NCBI GenBank assembly: GCA_024640745.1
Contig: JAHEEL010000017.1
Location: 1-18,567 of the forward strand
Length of the DNA stretch: 18,567 bases
Reading direction: 5' to 3'
DNA from: Actinomycetes bacterium
GTDB taxonomy: Bacteria > Actinomycetota > Acidimicrobiia > Spongiisociales > UBA5794
Shown here: piece after piece, positions 7,996-12,453 of the stretch
Layout: every line of letters starts with the position of its first letter
Position numbering within the stretch: the first letter of the stretch is position 1
Program-made: the position numbers and the translations under genes
Notes under the pieces: model-generated
Databases searched by the model: none
Told to the model about the DNA's origin: nothing
The model's input: the letters and a program-made list of their open reading frames with translations, nothing else

Positions 7996-8056
7996 GAACA
8001 GCGGTCTCGCATGGCCGAGAGGCTAGGAGCCCCCGGGTGCAAGACATGAGACCCGA

Positions 8057-8098
8057 GACACGAGACACCCCGAGGCGTTGAGCCTCGACCCTCGTGTC
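8057..8098. other. Compound stem-loop in the divergent intergenic gap
   Basis: GACACGAG (8057-8064) pairs with CTCGTGTC (8091-8098). Nested inside, CGAGGC (8071-8076) pairs with GCCTCG (8082-8087) around a five-base loop, leaving a 6/3-base internal loop. The gap separates divergent genes (starts at 7995 minus and 8125 plus), so it is not a terminator for either. It could be an operator, an upstream attenuator element or incidental. Confidence 0.5.
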
Positions 8099-8112
8099 GA
8101 GCGTCTCCCTAC

Positions 8113-8118
8113 TACCGT
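8113..8118 (+). promoter_or_regulatory. -10 element for a probable leaderless RNA methyltransferase transcript
   Basis: TACCGT (TANNNT) ends six bases before the ATG at 8125, with no Shine-Dalgarno sequence in between. This is the spacing expected when transcription begins at the start codon. Confidence 0.45.
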
Positions 8119-8124
8119 CATCTC

Positions 8125-9333
8125 ATGCCGGAACTCACCATCGACTCGGTCGCGCACGGAGGCGAAGGCGTCGGGCGGATCGACGGGAAAGCCCACTTCG
8201 TCCCAGACGTCATGCCGGGTGAGCGAGCCGAGATCGAAGTGACGCGGGACAAGCGGAAATGGGCTCGGGGACGCCTTGTCCGGGTCATCGAGCCCTCCCC
8301 CGACCGCGTCGAACCTCCGTGCCCTGCATTTGCGACCTGTGGCGGGTGCACCTGGCAATACGCCTCCTACGAGCGGCAACTCGAGTGGAAACGCGCCATC
8401 GTTGCCGGACAGCTCGCCCATCTCGGCGGCATGCGCGACGTTCCGGTGTTGCCCACAATTGCACCGGGCCCGCCCCTCGCGTATCGCAACCGGATGGATT
8501 TCTCGGTTGTGCAGGGGCGTCCGGCGCTCCACGAGCGGGCATCGCATCGCCTGGTGGCGCTCGACGCCTGTCCGCTCCTGTGCACGGAGTTGGCCGCGCG
8601 GTTCGGGCGGCTCGGCGACCTGAGTGGCACGATCAAGGTGGTGCTCCGTGCGGGCATCAACACCGGTGACGCAATGATCCTGGTCGAGGGCCACGTTCCC
8701 GAACAAGCCGGCGATTGGGACGCCTCCGTGGTCGCCCGATCGCGCGGCGGCCTCCGGACCATTCGCGGGCGGCCGTGGCTCGAAGAATCGGTCGACGGAG
8801 TCCGCTTTCGCATCCCAGCCGACGCCTTCTTCCAGGTGAACACCGCCGGTGCCGAGGCGCTCGTCGGCCTCGTTTCAGACGCCGCTGCCGTCAACAGCGA
8901 CGACGTGCTACTCGACGGCTATGCAGGGGTCGGCCTGTTCGCCGGAACCGTCGGACGATCGGCCGGACGTGTGATCACCATCGATTCCGGGAACGCTGCG
9001 TATCGGGCGATCGCCGGCAATCTCGAACGGTCGATACCGGGAAGATTCCGGTCGTTGCACGGACAGTTCGAAACCGTTGCGTCGACGGTGGCCGATCGGT
9101 GGGATGTTGCCGTGCTCGACCCTCCACGGGCCGGCCTCGGTACCGCCGGCGTCGATGCCGCGTCCCGAGCTGCGCCACGCACGATCGTGTTGATCTCCTG
9201 CGACCCGGCGGCCCTTGCGCGGGACACCAGGCTGCTCCATGCGGCCGGGTACACGCCGGAGTGGATACAGCCGGTGGACTTGTTCCCACACACGTATCAC
9301 ATCGAAACCGTCGCCCGATTCAGCCTGCGGTAG
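8125..9333 (+). CDS. TRAM-domain 5-methyluridine RNA methyltransferase (TrmA/RlmC/RlmD family)
   Basis: The enzyme transfers a methyl group from SAM to C5 of a uridine in rRNA or tRNA. The 402 residues comprise an N-terminal TRAM RNA-binding domain (1-56, with GGEGVGRIDGKAHFVPDVMPGE), and a 4Fe-4S site with C66-x5-C72-x2-C75 plus C149. A SAM-binding Rossmann domain follows with LLDGYAGVGLF (262-272), DPPRAGL (332-338) and the catalytic cysteine C359 in ISCDPAALARD, then PVDLFPHTYHIETVA. LDGYAGVGLF replaces the usual LDLYCGVGTF. The cluster cysteines match RlmD more than TrmA, but the target uridine (23S U1939, U747 or tRNA U54) cannot be read from sequence. It ends four bases from the convergent PH/SHOCT gene. 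Confidence 0.93.
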   Translation: MPELTIDSVAHGGEGVGRIDGKAHFVPDVMPGERAEIEVTRDKRKWARGRLVRVIEPSPDRVEPPCPAFATCGGCTWQYASYERQLEWKRAIVAGQLAHLGGMRDVPVLPTIAPGPPLAYRNRMDFSVVQGRPALHERASHRLVALDACPLLCTELAARFGRLGDLSGTIKVVLRAGINTGDAMILVEGHVPEQAGDWDASVVARSRGGLRTIRGRPWLEESVDGVRFRIPADAFFQVNTAGAEALVGLVSDAAAVNSDDVLLDGYAGVGLFAGTVGRSAGRVITIDSGNAAYRAIAGNLERSIPGRFRSLHGQFETVASTVADRWDVAVLDPPRAGLGTAGVDAASRAAPRTIVLISCDPAALARDTRLLHAAGYTPEWIQPVDLFPHTYHIETVARFSLR

Positions 9334-9337
9334 CCGA

Positions 9338-9967
9338 TCAGATCTCGTCGACGAGCTTCTGGCGCTTCGCTTCGTACTCCGCATCGGAGAGAATGCCGTC
9401 GTCGTGGAGCTGCTTGAGGCGCTGCAAACGCTCGGTCGGGTCCGCTCCGGCCTCGACGACCGTGGTTCCTTGCACGGCAAGCGATCGTTCCTCGCGTACC
9501 TTGTAGAGCAATGTCGCAAAGCTGTCGGGATTCGGGATATTGGAGAACTTGCTCTGACCCGTTGTGCCTGCCGACTCAACGAGGAGATCTCCGGCGCCGA
9601 GCATCCGCTCGATCGCCGTCTGACTGAAGTTGACGTTCGTGATGCGTTCCAGCGGGATCTCCACGCCCGATTTAGCGATCAGGCCGCGCCGTGTGATCAG
9701 TCGTTCGTTGGTCAGAACGTAGCGCGTGGTCAGCCAGCTCACGATCGGGCGCACGACAAACCAGACTGCAGCACCGATCACCGCAAGCACGAGAATCCAC
9801 TGAACCCAGTCCCACGCGTCGCCGTCGGGCAGCGCCCATTCGATGAGGCCGAGCACGATCAACGCAAGAACGAACCACGCGATCGGGACAATGAGCAGCT
9901 TCCAGTGCTGCCGAAACGAAGTGACGATGACTTCGCCGTCGCTGAGGGAGTCTTCGGGCCATGCCAT
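9338..9967 (-). CDS. Membrane protein with bacterial PH domain and C-terminal SHOCT motif
   Basis: The 209-residue protein has two transmembrane helices (about 23-43 and 55-77). A bacterial PH-like (bPH2) domain follows (about 78-157, with TTRYVLTNERLITRRGLIAKSGVEIPLERITNV, the typical family stretch), then a linker and a SHOCT motif (about 180-209: LQRLKQLHDDGILSDAEYEAKRQKLVDEI). These proteins are anchored in the cytoplasmic membrane and are thought to act in oligomerisation or envelope stress, but no biochemical role is established. The start at ATG 9967 is preferred over longer options because TACACT lies seven bases upstream and no family sequence lies beyond. Its upstream side is the hairpin-rich noncoding tract. 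Confidence 0.88.
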   Translation of the reverse strand: MAWPEDSLSDGEVIVTSFRQHWKLLIVPIAWFVLALIVLGLIEWALPDGDAWDWVQWILVLAVIGAAVWFVVRPIVSWLTTRYVLTNERLITRRGLIAKSGVEIPLERITNVNFSQTAIERMLGAGDLLVESAGTTGQSKFSNIPNPDSFATLLYKVREERSLAVQGTTVVEAGADPTERLQRLKQLHDDGILSDAEYEAKRQKLVDEI

Positions 9968-9974
9968 GGCGATG

Positions 9975-9980
9975 AGTGTA
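9975..9980 (-). promoter_or_regulatory. -10 element for a probable leaderless PH/SHOCT transcript
   Basis: On the minus strand TACACT ends seven bases before the ATG at 9967, and no ribosome-binding site lies between. The spacing is identical to that at the nuclease operon start at 11225. Confidence 0.55.
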
Positions 9981-10005
9981 GCCGAAGTCGTGTACGCGAA
10001 GCGAT

Positions 10006-10044
10006 ACGCGAGAAACCCCGAGGAAGCTTGCGCCCCCTCGGGGT
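10006..10044 (+). repeat. Repeat stem-loop, copy 1
   Basis: ACGCGAGAAACCCCGAGG (10006-10023) is identical, over 18 bases, to 10653-10670. ACCCCGAGG (10015-10023) pairs with CCTCGGGGT (10036-10044), nine base pairs around a 12-base loop. The loop differs from that of copy 2 while the stem is kept. Confidence 0.8.
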
Positions 10045-10053
10045 GTTCCCGTT

Positions 10054-10089
10054 CCGACGGTGGCTGCCCCGAGAGGCAGTATCCGTCGG
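10054..10089 (+). other. Two-tier stem-loop
   Basis: CCGACGG (10054-10060) pairs with CCGTCGG (10083-10089). Inside it CTGCC (10064-10068) pairs with GGCAG (10075-10079), extendable by a G-T wobble on the plus strand. The internal loop is symmetric (3/3 bases). Confidence 0.65.
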
Positions 10090-10090
10090 T

Positions 10091-10114
10091 GCGAGCGGCC
10101 TTGCGACCGTTCGC
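10091..10114 (+). other. Stem-loop with plus-strand wobble pair
   Basis: GCGAGCGG (10091-10098) pairs with CCGTTCGC (10107-10114). All eight pairs form if G10095-T10110 is a G-U wobble on the plus-strand RNA. The preceding stem-loop ends only one base upstream. Confidence 0.55.
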
Positions 10115-10203
10115 GTCTCGCCGAGTGACCGAAGCCATCCGGCAAGGTGTCCTTCCGCCCGGTCCCGGCCCGAAGGCCGCTTCCGATGACCCCTTTCGGA
10201 GCC

Positions 10204-10228
10204 GATGCCGCCCCTTGCGGGGGGCATC
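10204..10228. other. Ten-pair hairpin with TTGC loop
   Basis: GATGCC (10204-10209) and CCCC (10211-10214) pair with GGGG (10219-10222) and GGCATC (10223-10228), with a single bulged G and a TTGC loop (GCAA, a GNRA tetraloop, on the opposite strand). Shorter hairpins with the same TTGC loop lie at 10246-10257 and 10268-10277, with another at 10860-10873. Confidence 0.65.
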
Positions 10229-10274
10229 CGGTCAGACTTCCCGTTGCCCTTGCGGGCCCCGAGCCGACCCTTGC

Positions 10275-10294
10275 GGGCCGGAAGCCTCCGGTCC
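10275..10294 (+). other. Eight-pair hairpin with tetraloop
   Basis: GGGCCGGA (10275-10282) pairs with TCCGGTCC (10287-10294) around the loop AGCC. G10277-T10292 is a wobble only in plus-strand RNA. Its 5' arm overlaps the TTGC hairpin at 10268-10277, so the two are alternative folds. Confidence 0.55.
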
Positions 10295-10368
10295 AGTTTC
10301 CCTTCCCGGCGACTTGATGAGAAGGTAGGCCGCCATCGGCCCTAAGTCCAGCCGAAACGCTGAACAGA

Positions 10369-10402
10369 TTTCGCGAAGAAGCGGGAAGTTTCGCGAGAAG
10401 CG
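10369..10402 (+). repeat. Short tandem imperfect repeat, 20-base period
   Basis: TTTCGCGAAGAAGCG (10369-10383) recurs as TTTCGCGAGAAGCG (10389-10402), offset by 20 bases. A related CGCGAAGCGA is present at 9996-10005. Each unit can fold as a small CGC/GCG hairpin. Confidence 0.5.
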
Positions 10403-10490
10403 ATCGTCGCCTCTTTGCACGAAAGCCGGAGCGCGGCAAAGGCGGCACTAGAGGCCCGAACCGGCCACATGAGGGACCGCGCAATAGCCC

Positions 10491-10516
10491 CGTCTGCCCC
10501 ACGTCCGTGGGAGACG
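10491..10516. other. Ten-pair hairpin with two-base bulge
   Basis: CGTCT (10491-10495) pairs with AGACG (10512-10516), and CCCAC (10498-10502) with GTGGG (10507-10511), around a GTCC loop; G10496 and C10497 are bulged. GGGAGA here could instead pair with TCTCCC at 10537-10542. Confidence 0.6.
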
Positions 10517-10616
10517 AGATACGCGGGGTTCTTCGCCTCTCCCACACGGTGGACGGGCCGAAAGGGCCGGCGCGGAGCGGAGTGGGCTCTGGGAGCCAAG
10601 GTCGTGAGGATGAGGC

Positions 10617-10641
10617 CCCGCGCGAGTCCCCTCTGCGCGGG
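10617..10641. other. Seven-pair GC hairpin
   Basis: CCCGCGC (10617-10623) pairs perfectly with GCGCGGG (10635-10641) around an 11-base loop. It directly precedes the second copy of the repeat stem-loop. Confidence 0.6.
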
Positions 10642-10644
10642 CAT

Positions 10645-10705
10645 GACTCCGGACGCGAGAAACCCCGAGGGAGTCCGGCTTTCGCCTCGCCCTCTCGGGG
10701 TTCTC
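10645..10705 (+). repeat. Repeat stem-loop, copy 2, with possible pseudoknot
   Basis: The 18 bases 10653-10670 equal 10006-10023. AACCCCGAG (10661-10669) pairs with CTCGGGGTT (10694-10702), and after a bulged A, GAG (10657-10659) pairs with CTC (10703-10705), 12 pairs in all. The start of its loop, GGAGTC (10670-10675), is complementary to GACTCC (10645-10650) just upstream of the stem, which is pseudoknot geometry. Confidence 0.65.
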
Positions 10706-10852
10706 TGCCAAGACGACTCTCGCCATCTCGACGTTCCCTCGACGTCGGTTTGCACCGTCGTCGTTGGTTGGCTCGGTTCCTCCGCGCTCCGGTGTGACCC
10801 TTCGCTCGTCGGTCGTTGCCGGTTCGTGCGCTGCCCGAAGGCCCCGCCCGAA

Positions 10853-10875
10853 CACCGTCCCGCCTTGCGGCGGTG
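10853..10875. other. Nine-pair hairpin, alternative TTGC-loop fold
   Basis: CACCG (10853-10857) and CCGC (10860-10863) pair with GCGG (10867-10870) and CGGTG (10871-10875). An alternative fold is CCGCC-TTGC-GGCGG (10860-10873), matching the TTGC-loop hairpins near 10204-10277. Confidence 0.55.
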
Positions 10876-10946
10876 CGGCGTGACTCGCCGGGATCTGGGC
10901 GGCCCCGACGGCCACTGGTATCCCCCTCCAAGGAGTGAGACACCGA

Positions 10947-10977
10947 TCCGGGGTGCGACCGAGGTCGCGTACCCGGA
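10947..10977. other. Twelve-pair compound hairpin
   Basis: TCCGGG plus T (10947-10954, one bulged G) pairs with ACCCGGA (10971-10977), and GCGAC (10955-10959) with GTCGC (10964-10968) around a CGAG loop. GGAGACC at 10975-10981 could alternatively pair with GGTCTCC at 11003-11009, so two exclusive folds exist. Confidence 0.6.
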
Positions 10978-11211
10978 GACCCGTCCGATCCGTCGCTGCG
11001 GAGGTCTCCCACCACTGCGCCGGTGAGCCCGAGGGCCCGCCGTCCGGGACGCTCTCCCGGCCGAAGCCGTTCGAGCGAGTGGGAAGCTACGGCACCGACC
11101 GGAGATATGTCAACCGATACGCCTGATCTCTTTTCGCGTGCTTGAGCGAGTTTTCCCGCTCTGAGCCGACCCCGAAGTTACACCGTTGTGTTTCGTGTCA
11201 CAGGGTTGCCG

Positions 11212-11217
11212 TATAGT
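11212..11217 (+). promoter_or_regulatory. -10 element of the nuclease-DUF488-adnAB operon (leaderless start)
   Basis: TATAGT, near the TATAAT consensus, ends seven bases before the ATG at 11225. No Shine-Dalgarno sequence lies between, so transcription should begin at or next to the start codon. No good -35 with 16-18 base spacing is seen; TTGTGT lies at 11186-11191 (20-base spacing). I see no LexA-type palindrome here. Confidence 0.65.
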
Positions 11218-11224
11218 CGTTCTC

Positions 11225-12031
11225 ATGACCGCAGAAACCCAGCACGGCGTCAACGCATCCAACCGCCTTGCAAGCCTGTCGCCATCACGGGCGAGCGACT
11301 ACAAGCGCTGTCCGCAGCTCTTCAAGTTCAGCGCGATCGACCGGATCGAGACGCCACCGACGGTCTATCAGGCACGCGGTACCACGGCCCATCTCGCGCT
11401 CGAGCGTCTCTACGAACTTCCCGCAGCGGAGCGCACGCCCGAGCGCCTCGCCGACCTGTTCCGCGAGGCATGGCAGGAGACGAAACACCGCGACTACCCC
11501 GATCTGTTCTCCGATGTCGAATCCGAGCGCGCCTGGGGCATCGAGAGCCTCGCGATCCTGTCCAACTACTTCGCGGTGGAAGACCCCACACAGATCGAGC
11601 CGCTCTCCCGGGAGCTCGATTTGACCGAGGCCGTCGGGGACATGACGATCCGGGGGATCCTCGACCGGATGGAGGAGACGCCGGACGGCCTCGTGATCAC
11701 GGACTACAAGACCGGAAAGGCGCCGCCCGAGCAGTACGCAATGTCGGCGTTCTTTGCGCTCAAGATCTACGCCCTCCTCATCCGCATCCGGGAGGGCCGC
11801 ACGCCCGACGCCCTCCGGCTCATCTACCTCACCGGGCCGACCGTCTACCAAGTTCCGGTGAACGATGCCCAACTCGACGCCATGGAGCGACAGCTCGAGG
11901 CGCTTTGGGCGGCGATTGGGCGCTCGATCGAAACCAACGACTTCCCGACCAGAACCGGGGTGCTCTGCGACTGGTGTGCATATCGCGATATCTGCCCGGC
12001 GTTCGCGGACGAAGACGGGAGCAGCACCTGA
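11225..12031 (+). CDS. RecB/Cas4-type PD-(D/E)XK nuclease with Fe-S cluster cysteines
   Basis: The 268-residue protein is a single-domain nuclease of the RecB family, similar in size and layout to mycobacterial RecB-like proteins such as Rv2119. SPSRASDYKRCPQLFKF (19-35) contains C29, the first Fe-S ligand. GTTAH (52-56) gives the conserved His. GILDR (D147) and DYKTGK (D160, K162) form the metal-binding catalytic core. LCDWCAYRDICPAF gives C248-x2-C251-x5-C257, completing a 4Fe-4S site as in AddB and Cas4. It probably cuts DNA, with polarity unknown. The start is ATG 11225, placed just after a TATAGT element; an in-frame ATG at 11186 lies upstream of that promoter and is rejected. It leads a four-gene operon with DUF488, AdnA and AdnB. 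No cas1 or cas2 is near, so a CRISPR role is unsupported. Confidence 0.88.
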   Translation: MTAETQHGVNASNRLASLSPSRASDYKRCPQLFKFSAIDRIETPPTVYQARGTTAHLALERLYELPAAERTPERLADLFREAWQETKHRDYPDLFSDVESERAWGIESLAILSNYFAVEDPTQIEPLSRELDLTEAVGDMTIRGILDRMEETPDGLVITDYKTGKAPPEQYAMSAFFALKIYALLIRIREGRTPDALRLIYLTGPTVYQVPVNDAQLDAMERQLEALWAAIGRSIETNDFPTRTGVLCDWCAYRDICPAFADEDGSST

Positions 12032-12036
12032 CCACC

Positions 12037-12453
12037 GTGATCTGGACCGTCGGCCACGGCGATCGATCGTTCGACGACGTCGAACGGCACCTGAGCGCCG
12101 TCGGTATCTCGATGATCGTCGACATCCGCGAGGAGCCCGACGATCCGCATGCCCCCGATTTCCACCGCCGCCGAATCGAACGACTGGCCGCAGACGCCGG
12201 CATCGGGTATCGATGGCTCGGTGTCTCGCTCGGAGGCGAGGCGGCGATCGAACGCACCGATGCGATTGCCGAGTTGATCGCCCTGGCATCGGTCTCCACC
12301 ACGGTTGTGCTCTGCCGCGAGGCCGACCCTGCGGCGTGCCGGCGGTCGACCGTGATCGCTCCGATGCTGCTCGAACGCGACGTCGGCATCGTCCACATCC
12401 TCAACGACGGCTCAACACGGCCTCACGAAGCCTCGCTCCCATTCGACCCATGA
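12037..12453 (+). CDS. DUF488 family protein
   Basis: The product is 138 residues starting at GTG 12037, five bases after the nuclease stop. WTVGHGDRSFDDVERHL (about 3-19) and IVDIREEPDDPHAPDFHRRRIERLAADAGIGYRWLGVSLGG match the DUF488 pattern (TVGHS-R-, DVR, F----L---GI-Y-H-P-LGG). The C-terminal segment VVLCREADPAACRRSTV corresponds to the family's L-C-E----CHR motif, with Arg in place of the usual His after the second Cys. The biochemical function of DUF488 is not established; some members lie near DNA repair or nucleic-acid genes. Its ATGA overlap with adnA implies coupled translation, so it may be an accessory factor of the AdnAB nuclease. Confidence 0.85.
   Translation: MIWTVGHGDRSFDDVERHLSAVGISMIVDIREEPDDPHAPDFHRRRIERLAADAGIGYRWLGVSLGGEAAIERTDAIAELIALASVSTTVVLCREADPAACRRSTVIAPMLLERDVGIVHILNDGSTRPHEASLPFDP

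Larger units (their letters stand above)
9981..11211. other. Long noncoding, hairpin-dense tract
   Basis: This stretch of about 1.2 kb separates two divergent genes and holds no frame with protein-like composition: candidate frames on both strands are Arg/Gly/Pro-rich and low in hydrophobic periodicity. Instead it carries many short, near-perfect stem-loops one after another, among them 10015-10044, 10054-10089, 10091-10114, 10204-10228, 10246-10257, 10275-10294, 10491-10516, 10617-10641, 10657-10705, 10853-10875, 10947-10977 and 11044-11060. Two stems contain a G-T pair that would be a wobble on the plus-strand RNA but an A-C mismatch on the minus strand (10095/10110, 10277/10292). By contrast, several loops read GCAA or TTCG on the minus strand, so the transcribed strand is unsettled. 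I recognise no known RNA family. It could be a large structured RNA, a cluster of hairpin repeats or a decayed element. Confidence 0.7.

Noticed and set aside
8009..8042. Stretch ATGGCCGAGAGGCTAGGAGC resembles the D-arm of a serine or leucine tRNA
   Set aside because: No anticodon stem, no GTTCGAATC T-arm and no closing acceptor stem follow; the rest is the GAGAC-rich palindrome region.
7616..8068. N-terminal extension of the fabI frame
   Set aside because: It crosses the membrane-protein gene out of frame and lacks enoyl-reductase similarity; family members begin near 7615.
10661..10683. GAGGGAGTCCGGCT resembles the GAGGAAAGTCCGGGCT signature of RNase P RNA
   Set aside because: The other universally conserved RNase P RNA segments are not found at the right distance on this strand, and the segment is accounted for by the repeat stem-loop.
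9672..11015. Open frames across the noncoding tract, including 9672-11015 and 10342-10755 (minus) and 10415-11026 (plus)
   Set aside because: Arg/Gly/Pro/Ser-rich without domains or plausible starts; one merges into the PH gene in the wrong frame. High GC content leaves long stop-free frames by chance.
11225..12031. Cas4-like cysteine and DYKTGK pattern suggesting a CRISPR locus
   Set aside because: No cas1, cas2, effector genes or repeat-spacer array are present; the context is AdnAB and the size fits a RecB-like nuclease.
11865..12449. Upstream extension of the adnA frame
   Set aside because: It overlaps the nuclease and DUF488 genes out of frame with Arg-rich sequence; the ATGA overlap at 12450 gives a natural start before the Walker A motif.
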